From contig NZ_BMXY01000004.1 in the NCBI RefSeq assembly GCF_014651995.1, positions 1 to 64,000 of the forward strand: a stretch of DNA of 64,000 bases. The letters run 5' to 3'. Made by a program: the position numbers and the translations under genes. The stretch is from Cognatilysobacter xinjiangensis (lineage in GTDB: Bacteria > Pseudomonadota > Gammaproteobacteria > Xanthomonadales > Xanthomonadaceae). This document shows, in pieces, positions 39,029 through 48,802 of the stretch (positions are counted from its first letter, which is position 1; every line of letters begins with the position of its first letter). The notes beneath the pieces were generated by a model. The model was not told the DNA's origin. It saw only the letters and a list, made by a program, of their open reading frames with translations, and did no database searches.

Positions 39029-40033
39029 ATGGGAGGCCCGATGTCGCTGCAACGGCTGCGCAACGAGCTCCAGTTCTCCGTCGTCGTGCTGTTCTGCGCG
39101 GCGGGCCTGCTCGGCGTGCTGCCCTTCGCGGTTTACCGCCTGGTGCAGGGCGATGCCGATGCCGCGCTGCTCGACGGCGCCATCGTCATCGCGCTCGGCG
39201 GCGTCGGGCTCTACGCCTGGCGCGGCGGCGACCTCGAGCGCGCGAGCCTGTTCCTGGTCACGGTGGCCACCATCGGCTTGCTGCTGATCGCACGGGTACT
39301 CGACCTCGCCGGCGCCCTGTGGTCCTACCCGGTGATCGCCTCGTATTTTCTGCTGCTGCGCTGGAGCCGCGCACTGGTCGCGGCCTCGACCCTCATGCTT
39401 CTGATGATGCTCGAGCCGCATGCGTTCGATTCGATGGCGCACCGCCTGATGTACCTGGCGAGCGCCGCCGTCACCAGCGTGATCGCCTACGTATTCGCGC
39501 GTCGCACGCAACTGCAGCGCGACCAGCTCGAAGCGCTGGCGGCACGCGACCCGCTGACCGGCGTCGCCAACCGGCGTGCGATGGACAAGGAACTGCGCAT
39601 CGCCGCCGAGGCCTTCCATCGCCATCGCGTGCCCGCCGCGCTGGTGGTCATGGACCTCGACCACTTCAAGGCGATCAACGACGCGCTCGGCCACGACGCG
39701 GGCGACGACGCGCTGGTCGAGTTCGCGCGGCTCGTGCAGTCGTACTGCCGCGTCGGCGACCGTCTGTTCCGCTTCGGCGGCGAGGAATTCGTGCTGCTGC
39801 TCGCCGGTACCGGCGTCAACGACCTGCAGGCCTTCGCCGAGAGCCTGTGCGCCGCTGTGTCGACGCGCCTGCGCGCGGGCGGCCGCGCGGTCACCGTGTC
39901 GATCGGGGGCGCGGTGCTGCGCAAAGGGGAGTCCAACGCCGAGTGGCTGGCGCGCGCGGACGCCGCAATGTACGAAGCCAAGCGCCGGGGGCGGGATCGG
40001 GTGGTGGTCGACCGGGAAACGGCCGCCGGCTGA
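39029..40033 (+). CDS. Membrane-bound diguanylate cyclase (GGDEF)
   Basis: 334-aa protein with about five or six N-terminal membrane helices (residues 15-155) and a GGDEF domain from about 165. The active-site motif is GGEEF (residues 250-254) and the substrate region has DPLTGVANRRAMD and MDLDHFKAIND. An inhibitory I-site RVGD (241-244) lies exactly five residues before GGEEF. The enzyme should make c-di-GMP from two GTP and be product-inhibited. The membrane sensor part matches no named family that I recognise. An alternative ATG lies at 39041. Confidence 0.94.
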   Translation: MGGPMSLQRLRNELQFSVVVLFCAAGLLGVLPFAVYRLVQGDADAALLDGAIVIALGGVGLYAWRGGDLERASLFLVTVATIGLLLIARVLDLAGALWSYPVIASYFLLLRWSRALVAASTLMLLMMLEPHAFDSMAHRLMYLASAAVTSVIAYVFARRTQLQRDQLEALAARDPLTGVANRRAMDKELRIAAEAFHRHRVPAALVVMDLDHFKAINDALGHDAGDDALVEFARLVQSYCRVGDRLFRFGGEEFVLLLAGTGVNDLQAFAESLCAAVSTRLRAGGRAVTVSIGGAVLRKGESNAEWLARADAAMYEAKRRGRDRVVVDRETAAG

Positions 40034-40066
40034 CGCTATGCTCCGCGGGACTTCAGGGAGGAACCC

Positions 40067-40951
40067 ATGCGCAACCTCATGCTCGCCTTCGCGCTTCTTG
40101 TCGCGATCGCCCCGGCCCATGCCGCGCGGCTCGCCGACGTCGTAATCGAGGAACCCGTGCTCGCCACGCGCGTCGACGGCAAGCTCGAGATCGAAACAAG
40201 CGGCGCCGTCGTCGGTTTCACGCCCACCACGGTCATCAAGGATTCTCTGGCCGAAAGCCTGCGCGCGATGGTCATGCGCTGGCGCTTCGAGCCCGTCGTC
40301 GTCGATGGCCGCGTCGTCAATGCGATCGCGCCGGTGCGGCTGTCGCTCGCCGCGGTGCCGCGCGAGGACGGCGCGTTCGAGATGAAGATCGAGCACCTGA
40401 CCTTCCCCGACGAGGCCGACGGGCGCGAACACGATGGAGGCGGATCCGAAAGCCGCATCCTGTCGGCTAAGGTCGCGCGTCGCGTGGCACCGCAGTATCC
40501 GACCGCATCCCTGCGGGCGGGCGTCAGCGGACGCGTTCTCGTCGCCGTGCGCATGGATGAGGACGGGCAGGTCCTCGACGCGGTCGCGCGCGAGACCGCG
40601 CTCTACAACGTCAAGGGCAGCGATCGTCGCCTGGCGCCTTACGTGGCCGACCTCGAGGCCGCGAGCGTGCGCGCGATGCGCCGCTGGAAGTTCGACCTGA
40701 CGCTCGCGCCCCGTGCGCCGGGCGATGCGGAACCGCTTACCGGGTTCATCGCGTTCGTCTACACCATCGGCAACGCGGGCACGCCCGAGCAGGGCAGCTG
40801 GACGTGGGAAGCGCGCACGCTCGGCCGCCCCATTCCCTGGCTGGCGCCGGCCTTGGCTGACCGCATTCCGGGCGTGGAGGATGTCGGCGAGAACGGCAGC
40901 TTCGGCCTGCCGAAATCGCGCTACCGCCGCATCGGCGACGGCACGCTCTGA
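40067..40951 (+). CDS. Exported protein with TonB C-terminal-like domain
   Basis: 294-aa periplasmic protein with signal peptide MRNLMLAFALLVAIAPAHAA. The middle has RRVAPQYPTASLRAGVSGRVLVAVRMDEDGQVLDA, the arrangement of the TonB C-terminal fold (YP...G.V.V...DG.V), and RAMRRWKFDLTL follows. It has no transmembrane anchor or Pro-rich spacer, so it is not a classical TonB. Such stand-alone domains are common in xanthomonads; their role is unknown. Confidence 0.82.
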   Translation: MRNLMLAFALLVAIAPAHAARLADVVIEEPVLATRVDGKLEIETSGAVVGFTPTTVIKDSLAESLRAMVMRWRFEPVVVDGRVVNAIAPVRLSLAAVPREDGAFEMKIEHLTFPDEADGREHDGGGSESRILSAKVARRVAPQYPTASLRAGVSGRVLVAVRMDEDGQVLDAVARETALYNVKGSDRRLAPYVADLEAASVRAMRRWKFDLTLAPRAPGDAEPLTGFIAFVYTIGNAGTPEQGSWTWEARTLGRPIPWLAPALADRIPGVEDVGENGSFGLPKSRYRRIGDGTL

Positions 40952-40955
40952 TGTG

Positions 40956-40983
40956 AAAAGCCCCGCCGAAGCGGGGCTTTTTT
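40956..40983. terminator. Bidirectional intrinsic terminator
   Basis: Stem GCCCCGC-CGAA-GCGGGGC (40960-40977) is flanked by AAAA on the left and six T residues on the right. It serves both the TonB-like gene and the convergent rho gene. Confidence 0.92.
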
Positions 40984-41001
40984 CTGGCATCGATCCGCGC
41001 C

Positions 41002-42729
41002 TCAGCGCTTCATCGAGCTGAAGAACTCGTCGTTGGACTTGGTGTTCTTCATCTTGTCGAGCAGGAACTCCATCGCGCCGATCTCGTCCATGCCGTGCAG
41101 CAGCTTGCGCAGGATCCAGATCTTCTGCAGAAGCTCCGGCTCGATCAGCAGGTCCTCGCGGCGCGTGCCCGAGCGGTTGATGTCGATCGCAGGGTAGACG
41201 CGCTTCTCCGCGATGCGGCGGTTGAGGTGGACTTCCGAGTTGCCGGTGCCCTTGAACTCCTCGTAGATCACCTCGTCCATCTTCGAGCCGGTGTCGATCA
41301 GCGCGGTGGCGATGATCGTCAGCGAGCCGCCTTCCTCGACGTTGCGCGCGGCGCCGAAGAAACGCTTCGGGCGGTGCAGCGCGTTGGCGTCGACGCCGCC
41401 GGTCAGCACCTTGCCCGAGCTCGGCACGACGTTGTTGTAAGCACGCGCCAGGCGGGTGATCGAATCGAGCAGGATCACCACGTCCTTCTTGTGCTCGACC
41501 AGGCGCTTGGCGCGCTCGATCACCATCTCGGCGACCTGCACGTGGCGCGCGGCCGGCTCGTCGAAGGTCGACGAGATCACCTCGCCGCGCACGGTGCGCT
41601 GCATCTCGGTCACTTCCTCCGGGCGCTCGTCGATGAGCAGCACGATGAGGTGCACGTCCGGATGGTTGTAGGTGATCGCGCTGGCGACCTGCTGCATCAG
41701 CATGGTCTTGCCGGCCTTGGGCGGCGACACGATCAGTGCGCGCTGGCCTTTGCCCTGCGGCGCCATCAGGTCGAGGATGCGGCCGGTGATGTCCTCGGTG
41801 CTGCCGTCGCCGCGCTCGAGGCGGAACTTGCGGCGCGGGAACAGCGGGGTGAGGTTCTCGAACAGCGCCTTGTTCTTCGACGCCTCCAGCGGCTCGCCGT
41901 TGATGGTGTCGACGATGTTGAGCGCGAAGTAGCGCTCGCCGTCCTTCGGCCAGCGGATGCGGCCGGCGATGTGGTCGCCGGTGCGCAGGTTGAAGCGGCG
42001 GATCTGCGACGGCGAGATGTAGGTGTCGTCCGGGCCGGCGAGGTAGCTCGCCTCGGCCGCGCGCAGGAAGCCGAAGCCGTCCGGCAGGATCTCCAGCACG
42101 CCGTCGGCGGCGACGCCTTCGCCGTGGCGGGTCAGCACCTTCAGCAGCGCGAAGATGACGTCCTGCTTGCGCGCACGGGCGACGCCCTCGTGGATGTTGA
42201 GCTGGTCGGCGATCTCGAGCAGCTTCGGCGCGGGCATGCGCTTGAGGTCGCCGAGCGAATAGGTCGGGAAGCCTTCCGGCACCTGCGGGTGCGGGCGCGG
42301 CACGAAGCCCTCGCCGTTGCCGGCGCCTTCGTCGGTCATGCCGCCGTCGCGCTGGCGCTCGCGCTGGCGCTCGCGGCGATTCTTGAAGCGCTCGCGACGG
42401 CTCATGCGCTGGCCGCCTTCGCCCTGCGGGCCCTGCTGGCCGCCGTTCTGCGACGACGGGGTGGACTCGCCGGAGGTGGACGGCTCGGGCGCGCCGGCGA
42501 CCGGCGCGGCCTCGGCGGCCGTTGCGTCGTTGCGCGGCGCGGACTCGGTGCGGGCGGGGGCGTCGGCGGGCGCGCGCGGCGCCTCCGGCTGCGGCGTTTC
42601 GGCGCGAGGCGCCTCGGCGACGGGGGTGGCGACGGCGGGCGCGGTGTCGGCGGCGTCGGCCTTGGCCACGCGCGTCTTGCGCACGCGCTTCTCGGCGACT
42701 TCGCCGGCGTCGGGGGTCTGGTCGGACAA
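41002..42729 (-). CDS. rho: Transcription termination factor Rho with long N-terminal insertion
   Basis: Hexameric RNA-dependent ATPase that ends transcription. At 575 aa it is about 155 residues longer than E. coli Rho (419). The extra part (residues 1 to about 155) is Ala/Pro/Glu-rich and then Arg/Gln-rich ([16 protein letters not shown]). After it come the Rho_N domain ([19 protein letters not shown]), the cold-shock RNA-binding domain (DGFGFLR), Walker A SPPKAGKT (335-342) and the ATPase core. The start codon is TTG (42727-42729) behind a good SD (GAGGAA); no closer ATG exists. trxA lies upstream on the same strand. Confidence 0.96.
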   Translation of the reverse strand: MSDQTPDAGEVAEKRVRKTRVAKADAADTAPAVATPVAEAPRAETPQPEAPRAPADAPARTESAPRNDATAAEAAPVAGAPEPSTSGESTPSSQNGGQQGPQGEGGQRMSRRERFKNRRERQRERQRDGGMTDEGAGNGEGFVPRPHPQVPEGFPTYSLGDLKRMPAPKLLEIADQLNIHEGVARARKQDVIFALLKVLTRHGEGVAADGVLEILPDGFGFLRAAEASYLAGPDDTYISPSQIRRFNLRTGDHIAGRIRWPKDGERYFALNIVDTINGEPLEASKNKALFENLTPLFPRRKFRLERGDGSTEDITGRILDLMAPQGKGQRALIVSPPKAGKTMLMQQVASAITYNHPDVHLIVLLIDERPEEVTEMQRTVRGEVISSTFDEPAARHVQVAEMVIERAKRLVEHKKDVVILLDSITRLARAYNNVVPSSGKVLTGGVDANALHRPKRFFGAARNVEEGGSLTIIATALIDTGSKMDEVIYEEFKGTGNSEVHLNRRIAEKRVYPAIDINRSGTRREDLLIEPELLQKIWILRKLLHGMDEIGAMEFLLDKMKNTKSNDEFFSSMKR

Positions 42730-43027
42730 GCGGAATTCCTCGCTAAGCGGCGAGCGCCCGCGGATGCGCGGGCGAGGTCGGGATCGGATCGATTCGGAGA
42801 ATCAGAGGGGTGCGGCGAGCGCGAACGCGCCGGGCCTGCAGGAAACTAGCACCGCCGCGACGAGGCGTGCAAGCGCTCGGGCGGAGGCATTCGACCGCGT
42901 CGAGCGGCTGTGCCGCGTGAAGGCCGGACGGGGTCGGGAGTCACCTTACCGGAGAGACGGCGGCATCGCGCGGCACGCCGTCCACCGGTTCACGGGCGGG
43001 TCACGCCGTCGGCGCGACCGCGGCGCT

Positions 43028-43354
43028 TCAGAGCGCCTTGTCGATCAGCTGCGCGAGCTGGGCCTTGCCCACCGCGCCGATCTGCTGGCCGTGGATCTGG
43101 CCGTCCTTGAAAACGAGCAGCATCGGGATCGAGCGCACGTGGTACTTCAGCGCCGTCTGGCGCTCGTTGTCGACGTTCACCTTCACGATCTTCGCGCGGC
43201 CGTCGTAGGTCGCGGCCAGCTCGTCCAGCGCCGGGGCGATCATCTTGCAGGGACCGCACCACGGCGCCCAGAAATCCACCAGCACGGGCTCGGCCGACTG
43301 CAGGACCTCGCGGTCGAAGTCGGCGTCGCCGACATGCTTGATCTTGTCGCTCAC
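43028..43354 (-). CDS. trxA: Thioredoxin
   Basis: 108-aa thioredoxin with active site WCGPC in [18 protein letters not shown] and the cis-Pro in RSIPMLLVF. It reduces cytosolic disulfides with TrxB and donates electrons to ribonucleotide reductase and others. The start is GTG at 43354 with a strong SD (GAGGAGA) upstream. It precedes rho on the same strand, with a 298-bp gap that includes the probable rho leader. It is divergent from rhlB, the classical rhlB-trxA-rho arrangement. Confidence 0.97.
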   Translation of the reverse strand: MSDKIKHVGDADFDREVLQSAEPVLVDFWAPWCGPCKMIAPALDELAATYDGRAKIVKVNVDNERQTALKYHVRSIPMLLVFKDGQIHGQQIGAVGKAQLAQLIDKAL

Positions 43355-43592
43355 TGAACAGGTCTCCTCGGATCGGGGCGCGGCCGACATGGTCGCACGG
43401 GCGCCGTGCAGGCATGCGCTACACTTGGGGGCCCTACGCGGTGGCGCAAGCCCCGCACGACCGTCCGGCCGCATCCGCAGTGTTCCGCGGATGCACCCCG
43501 TCGCCGCCCTCACGCGCGCCCGGACGCCTTGCCGGCCGCCGTCTTCCGGCCGCCGTCTCCTACGCAAGCGCCCACCGGCGCGCCGGATCCTG

Positions 43593-45353
43593 ATGAGCGA
43601 CAAACCCTTAACCGACGTCACCTTCTCCTCGTTCGACCTGCACCCCGCGCTGCTCGCGGGCCTTGAAGCCGCCGGCTTCACGCGCTGCACGCCGATCCAG
43701 GCCCTCACCCTCCCGCTGGCGCTGGCCGGCCGCGACGTCGCCGGCCAGGCGCAGACCGGCACCGGCAAGACGCTCGCCTTCCTCGTCGCCGTGGTGAACC
43801 GGCTGCTCACGCGCCCGGCGCTGGCCGACCGCAAGCCGGAGGATCCGCGCGCGCTGATCCTGGCGCCGACCCGCGAGCTGGCCATCCAGATCCACAAGGA
43901 CGCCGTGAAGTTCGGCTCCGACCTCGGCCTGAAGTTCGCGCTGGTCTACGGCGGCGTCGATTACGACAAGCAGCGCGCGATCCTGCAGTCGGGCGCCGAC
44001 GTCATCATCGCCACGCCCGGCCGCCTGATCGACTACGTCAAGCAGCACAAGGTGGTCAGCCTGCACGCCTGCGAGATGTGCGTGCTCGACGAAGCCGACC
44101 GCATGTTCGACCTCGGCTTCATCAAGGACATCCGCTTCCTGCTGCGCCGCATGCCCGAGCGCACCACGCGACAGACGCTGCTGTTCTCGGCGACGCTCAG
44201 CCATCGCGTGCTCGAGCTCGCCTACGAGCACATGAACGAGCCGGAGAAGCTGGTCGTCGAGACCGAGACCATCACTGCCGCGCGCGTGCGCCAGAAGGTG
44301 TACTACCCGTCGGACGAGGAAAAGATCCCGCTGCTGATCGCGCTGCTGTCGCGCAGCGAAGGCGCGCGCACGATGGTGTTCGTCAACACCAAGGCGTTCG
44401 TGGAGCGCGTGGCGCGTGCGCTGGAGCGCGCGGGCTACCGCGTCGGCGTACTTTCGGGCGACGTGCCACAGAAGAAGCGCGAGTCGCTGCTGAAGAAGTT
44501 CCAGGCCGGCCAGCTCGAGATCCTGGTCGCGACCGACGTCGCCGCGCGCGGCCTGCACATCGACGGCGTCTCGCACGTCTACAACTACGACCTGCCGTTC
44601 GATGCCGAGGACTACGTCCACCGCATCGGCCGCACCGCGCGCCTGGGCGCCGAGGGCGATGCGATCAGCTTCGCCTGCGAGCGCTACGCGATGAGCCTGC
44701 CGGACATCGAGGCCTACATCGAGCAGAAGCTGCCGACCGAGCAGGTGACGCCGGAGATGCTGGTCGCGCTGCCGCGCCCGGTGCGCGAGAAGGTGGAAGG
44801 CGAGGAAGAGGAGAGCGTGTCGGCGATCTTCCGCGAGGCGCGCGAGGCCAAGGCCGAGGAAGACGCGCGCCGTGGCGTGAAGCCGCGCAGCGGTGGACGT
44901 TCGGCCGGCCGCGACGGCGAGCGCCGTCCGCGCGGACCCAAGCCCGAGGGCGAGCGTCGCCCGCGTGCGCCGAAGCCGGAAGGTGCGGTCGATGCCGTCG
45001 AGGCGACGCCCGCCATTGCCGACGCCGCGCCGAAGCCGCCGCGTCCGCCGCGCATCGATCCGGTCACCGGCGAGGAGCTGGCGCCGCGCAAGCGTCGTCG
45101 CCGTCGTCGCGGCAAGCCGGTGGACGGCGCCGTCGCGGAGAACGGCGCGCAGGCCGCGTCGCCGCGCCCCGCATCGTCGGAGCCACGTTCCACGCTGACC
45201 CAGCCGCGCACGCCGCGCGCGAAGGCGGAGCTCGAAGCCTCGCGTGCCAATGCGGACGCGCCGGCGTCCGCGGCGAAGAAACCGGGCCTGCTGCACCGCG
45301 TGGCGCGCGGGCTGAAGTCGCTGGTCACGCGCGGGCCGCGCACGCAGCACTGA
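43593..45353 (+). CDS. rhlB: DEAD-box RNA helicase RhlB
   Basis: 586-aa ATP-dependent RNA helicase, the degradosome helicase in gammaproteobacteria. The Q motif is in [18 protein letters not shown], motif I AQTGTGKT, motif II DEAD, motif III SAT, and motif [10 protein letters not shown]. After about residue 420 there is a long low-complexity tail rich in Arg, Pro, Glu and Lys ([19 protein letters not shown]...RKRRRRRRG), roughly 160 residues more than E. coli RhlB (421 aa). The start at 43593 fits the family N-terminus ([14 protein letters not shown]). Divergent from trxA. Confidence 0.95.
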   Translation: MSDKPLTDVTFSSFDLHPALLAGLEAAGFTRCTPIQALTLPLALAGRDVAGQAQTGTGKTLAFLVAVVNRLLTRPALADRKPEDPRALILAPTRELAIQIHKDAVKFGSDLGLKFALVYGGVDYDKQRAILQSGADVIIATPGRLIDYVKQHKVVSLHACEMCVLDEADRMFDLGFIKDIRFLLRRMPERTTRQTLLFSATLSHRVLELAYEHMNEPEKLVVETETITAARVRQKVYYPSDEEKIPLLIALLSRSEGARTMVFVNTKAFVERVARALERAGYRVGVLSGDVPQKKRESLLKKFQAGQLEILVATDVAARGLHIDGVSHVYNYDLPFDAEDYVHRIGRTARLGAEGDAISFACERYAMSLPDIEAYIEQKLPTEQVTPEMLVALPRPVREKVEGEEEESVSAIFREAREAKAEEDARRGVKPRSGGRSAGRDGERRPRGPKPEGERRPRAPKPEGAVDAVEATPAIADAAPKPPRPPRIDPVTGEELAPRKRRRRRRGKPVDGAVAENGAQAASPRPASSEPRSTLTQPRTPRAKAELEASRANADAPASAAKKPGLLHRVARGLKSLVTRGPRTQH

Positions 45354-45375
45354 TCGGGCGACTTCGCGTCGGACG

Positions 45376-45404
45376 ACGGGCGGCCCCTCGGGTTCGCCCG
45401 TTTT
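45376..45404 (+). terminator. Probable intrinsic terminator after rhlB
   Basis: ACGGGCG (45376-45382) pairs with CGCCCGT (45395-45401) across a 12-nt loop and is followed by TTTTCG. The T run is short, so termination may be partial. Confidence 0.55.
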
Positions 45405-45454
45405 CGTTGCGGCGCCGCGCGGGCGGCGACGGTGCATCTGCGATACTCCGCCGC

Positions 45455-46141
45455 ATGAGCCTTCTGCGTTTCGACAACGTCGGCAAGCGCTATGCGAGCG
45501 GGCGCGATGCGCTCGTCGACGTGAGCTTCGACGTCGCGCCCGGCGAGATGCTGTTCGTCACCGGTCACTCCGGTGCCGGCAAGAGCACGCTGCTGCGGCT
45601 GATCCACCTCACCGAACGCGCCACGCGCGGCGCGGTGATCTTCGCCGACCGCAACATCGGCAAGCTCGGCGGGCGGCGCATCGCGCTGCATCGCCGCGAC
45701 GTCGGCGTGGTGTTCCAGGACCATCGCCTGCTCGCCGACCGCAGCATCGACGACAACGTCGCGCTGCCGCTGCGCCTGCGCGGCATGCATCGCGCGGAGA
45801 TCGCCAAGCGCGTGCGCTCCACGCTGGAGAAGGTCGGCCTCGGCGATCGCGGTCGCGCGTTGCCGCGCCAGCTCAGTGCGGGCGAGCAGCAGCGCGTGGG
45901 CATCGCGCGTGCGATCGCCGCCGAGCCGAAGCTGCTGCTGGCCGACGAACCCACGGGCAACCTCGATCCCGCGCTGTCGACCGAAATCATGGCGCTGCTG
46001 GAATCCCTGTCGATGCGCGGCACGGCGGTGATGGTGGCCAGCCACGACCTCGCGCTGGTGCGGCGCATGAAGAAGCGCGTGCTGGTGCTGGACCACGGCC
46101 GGCTGGTCGACGACATCGCGCCGGGAGACCTCGCCGAATGA
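45455..46141 (+). CDS. ftsE: Cell-division ATP-binding protein FtsE
   Basis: 228-aa ABC ATPase that with FtsX couples cytosolic ATP hydrolysis to septal amidase activation. Walker A GHSGAGKS, Q-loop VVFQDHRLL, signature LSAGEQQRVGIARA, Walker B LLLADEPTGNLD, and the His switch in MVASHDL. It overlaps ftsX by 4 bp (ATGA). rpoH, which follows ftsX in E. coli, is 8 kb away here at 55550. Confidence 0.97.
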   Translation: MSLLRFDNVGKRYASGRDALVDVSFDVAPGEMLFVTGHSGAGKSTLLRLIHLTERATRGAVIFADRNIGKLGGRRIALHRRDVGVVFQDHRLLADRSIDDNVALPLRLRGMHRAEIAKRVRSTLEKVGLGDRGRALPRQLSAGEQQRVGIARAIAAEPKLLLADEPTGNLDPALSTEIMALLESLSMRGTAVMVASHDLALVRRMKKRVLVLDHGRLVDDIAPGDLAE

Positions 46142-47088
46142 GCACGAAGGCCGTCCGTACCGAGGCCGTGCGCACGCGCTCGCGCATCGGCAGCTGGTTC
46201 GACCACCACGTCTACAGTCTGGTCGCGAGCCTCGGCCGCATGCTGCGCAAGCCGTGGGCCACCGGGCTCACCGTCGGCGTCATGGCGATCGCGTTCGCGC
46301 TGCCGTTGGGGCTGTGGGCCGTGCTGTCGAATCTTTCGCAGTTCACCGGCGACGTGCAGCAATCGCGGCAGGTGGGCGTGTATCTCGAACCCGGCACGCC
46401 GCTCGACCGGGCGCAGTCGCTGGCCGCGCAGCTGCGCGCGCGTGGCGACGTCGCGGGCGTCGAGCTGCGGAGCGCCGATGAGGGCCTGCGCGAGCTGCGC
46501 GAAACCGGCGGCCTCGCGGCCGCGGCCGACGCGCTCGGCGACAACCCGTTGCCGCATCTCCTGCGCGTCACGCCACGTGGCGACGACGCGGCGCTCGCCG
46601 CCTCGCTGCAGGCGCTGCCGGGCGTGGACGCCGTGCAGCAGGACGCGGCCTGGCGCCAGCGCCTCGACCGCTGGCTGCTGCTGGGCGAGCGCATCGCCTG
46701 GGTACTCGCGGTGCTGCTCGGCCTCGGCGGGTTGCTGGTGGTCGGCAATACGGTGCGGTTGGACATCCAGTCGCGTCGCGACGAGATCGAGGTGCTGCAA
46801 CTGCTCGGCGCCACCGATGGCTTCGTGCGTCGGCCCTTCCTGTATCTCGGCGCCTGCTACGGCCTGCTCTCGGGCCTGATCGCGCTCGGCCTGCTGACCG
46901 GCGCCGAGCTGGCACTGCGCGCGCCGATCGCCGATCTCGCGCAGGCGTATGGCAGCGGGTTCCGCCTGCAGGGCTTCGACCCGATCCGGGCCGCCGTCGC
47001 AGTTCTGGGCGCGGGCGTGCTCGGCTGGCTTGGCGCGGGGCTGGTGACCGGTCACTATCTGAGGCAGACCCGCTCGACCGGCGACTGA
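46138..47088 (+). CDS. ftsX: Cell-division permease-like protein FtsX
   Basis: 316-aa inner-membrane protein with a cytosolic N-terminus, one helix (LTVGVMAIAFALPLGLWAVL), a large periplasmic domain, and three further helices (IAWVLAVLLGLGGLLVVGNTV, FLYLGACYGLLSGLIALGLL, AAVAVLGAGVLGWLGAGLV). Conserved DEIEVLQLLGATDGFVRRPFLY motif before helix 3. Coupled to ftsE. Confidence 0.96.
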   Translation: MSTKAVRTEAVRTRSRIGSWFDHHVYSLVASLGRMLRKPWATGLTVGVMAIAFALPLGLWAVLSNLSQFTGDVQQSRQVGVYLEPGTPLDRAQSLAAQLRARGDVAGVELRSADEGLRELRETGGLAAAADALGDNPLPHLLRVTPRGDDAALAASLQALPGVDAVQQDAAWRQRLDRWLLLGERIAWVLAVLLGLGGLLVVGNTVRLDIQSRRDEIEVLQLLGATDGFVRRPFLYLGACYGLLSGLIALGLLTGAELALRAPIADLAQAYGSGFRLQGFDPIRAAVAVLGAGVLGWLGAGLVTGHYLRQTRSTGD

Positions 47089-47091
47089 TCT

Positions 47092-47931
47092 TTGAGCACG
47101 GAGCACTCGCAGGACCTTCGCCATCTCCCGGCCTCGTCGGCCCGCATCATGGTGGTCGACGGCAGCAGACTGGTGCGCAAGCTCATCGCCGACGTACTGC
47201 AGCGCGAGGTGCCGGGCGTCGACGTCGTGGCCTGCGAGAGCGTCGCGCAGGCGCGCGAGGCGCTGGCGAGCGGCCCGGTCGATCTCGTCACCACCGCGCT
47301 CGCGCTGCCCGACGGCGACGGCATCGCGCTGGCGCGCACCGTGCGCGAGGCGGCGGGACAGAAATACGTGCCGGTCATCGTCGTTTCCGGCGATGCGCAG
47401 TCGCACCTGGAATCGCGCGCGTTCACCGACGACGTCACCGACTACTTCGACAAGGCGCTCGGCCACAACGCGCTGGCCGCCTTCATCCGCGGCTACGTGC
47501 ATCCCGAGCCGATCCCGGGCGCGCGCGTGCTCTACGTCGAGGACAGCAAGGTCGTTGCCGTGGCCACCAAGCGCATGCTCGAGCGCCACGGGCTCAAGGT
47601 GCTGCACTTCATCGGCGTCGAGGAAGCGCTCGCGCATTTCGACGCGCATCGCGGCGAGGACGACGTGGGCGCCGACCTCGTGCTCACGGATGTCTACCTC
47701 AAGGGCGAGCTGTCCGGCCACGACCTGCTCGGCCGCCTGCGCGTGCAGTTCGGCTACGGCAAGCGCCGCCTGCCGATCCTCGTCATGACCGGCGACGCCA
47801 ATCCGCAGAACCAGAGCGAACTGCTGCGTGCGGGCGCCAACGACCTGGTGCTCAAGCCGATCGAGGAGCGCCTGCTGGTGACCAAGACGCTGTTCCAGCT
47901 GCGGCTGTCGCGACTGCCCGTCGAAGCCTGA
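47092..47931 (+). CDS. Tandem two-receiver response regulator, first receiver degenerate
   Basis: 279-aa protein of two CheY-like receivers and no output domain. REC1 covers about residues 17-135 and REC2 about 145-270. In REC2 the acidic pair ED (150-151), phosphoacceptor Asp200 (VLTDVYLKG), Thr233 and Lys255 are intact. In REC1 the position equivalent to the phosphoacceptor is Ala69 ([12 protein letters not shown]), though Lys121 is kept, so REC1 cannot be phosphorylated in the normal way. The start appears to be TTG at 47092, 3 nt after the ftsX stop; the first ATG would remove the first beta strand. No kinase is adjacent. Confidence 0.9.
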   Translation: MSTEHSQDLRHLPASSARIMVVDGSRLVRKLIADVLQREVPGVDVVACESVAQAREALASGPVDLVTTALALPDGDGIALARTVREAAGQKYVPVIVVSGDAQSHLESRAFTDDVTDYFDKALGHNALAAFIRGYVHPEPIPGARVLYVEDSKVVAVATKRMLERHGLKVLHFIGVEEALAHFDAHRGEDDVGADLVLTDVYLKGELSGHDLLGRLRVQFGYGKRRLPILVMTGDANPQNQSELLRAGANDLVLKPIEERLLVTKTLFQLRLSRLPVEA

Positions 47932-47974
47932 GCCGTTCGTTGCGCCGCGACGGGCGACGCCCGACGATAGCGCG

Positions 47975-48706
47975 ATGCCCAACGCCGACCAGATCAAGCT
48001 CGAACCCGGCTGGAAATCGCATGTCGGCGATTACCTGCTGCGCGAGGACATGCAGCAGCTCTCGGCCTTCCTGCGCGAGCGCAAGCGCGCCGGCGCGCAG
48101 GTGTTCCCGCCGGGGCCGCAGATCTTCGCCGCCTTCGATGCGACGCCGTTCGATGCCACGCGCGTGGTCGTCCTCGGCCAGGACCCGTACCACGGCCCCG
48201 GGCAGGCGCACGGCCTCGCGTTCTCGGTGCGTCCGGGCGTGCCGGTGCCGCCGTCGCTCGCGAACATCTACGTGGAGCTGCAGCGCGACCTCGGCATCGC
48301 GCGGCCCGACCACGGCTGCCTGCTGCCCTGGGCCTGGCAGGGCGTGCTGCTGCTCAATGCGGTGCTGACGGTGGAAGCCGGCCGTGCCGGCGCGCACCAG
48401 GGCAAGGGCTGGGAAGGCTTCACCGACCATGTCGTCGACGTGCTCAACCGCGAGCGCGACGGGCTGGTATTCCTGCTCTGGGGCAGCTACGCCCAGGCCA
48501 AGGGCAAGCGCATCGACATGTCGAGGCATCGTGTGCTGAAGGCGCCGCATCCCTCGCCGCTGTCGGCGCATCGCGGCTTCATCGGCTGCGGGCATTTCTC
48601 GGCGGCGAACGAGTACATCGCGCGGCGCGGGCATACGCCGATCGACTGGTCGCTGCCGTCGCTTGCAGGGCTGCAGCCGATGCTCGACGCGCGGCAGGGC
48701 GCCTGA
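47975..48706 (+). CDS. ung: Uracil-DNA glycosylase
   Basis: Family-1 UDG of 243 aa that excises uracil from DNA. The catalytic motif [13 protein letters not shown] includes the Asp, and [11 protein letters not shown] carries the catalytic His. The opening [13 protein letters not shown] is typical. Monocistronic, with a 44-nt gap from the response-regulator gene. Confidence 0.97.
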   Translation: MPNADQIKLEPGWKSHVGDYLLREDMQQLSAFLRERKRAGAQVFPPGPQIFAAFDATPFDATRVVVLGQDPYHGPGQAHGLAFSVRPGVPVPPSLANIYVELQRDLGIARPDHGCLLPWAWQGVLLLNAVLTVEAGRAGAHQGKGWEGFTDHVVDVLNRERDGLVFLLWGSYAQAKGKRIDMSRHRVLKAPHPSPLSAHRGFIGCGHFSAANEYIARRGHTPIDWSLPSLAGLQPMLDARQGA

Positions 48707-48802
48707 GCGGCGCGACACATGCCAGGCAGCGGCCGTACGGCCGGCGCCGATTTCTTCATGGCCGGCCCGCTAGGCTGGCCCTTCGTTTCGATACGAGCGT
48801 CC

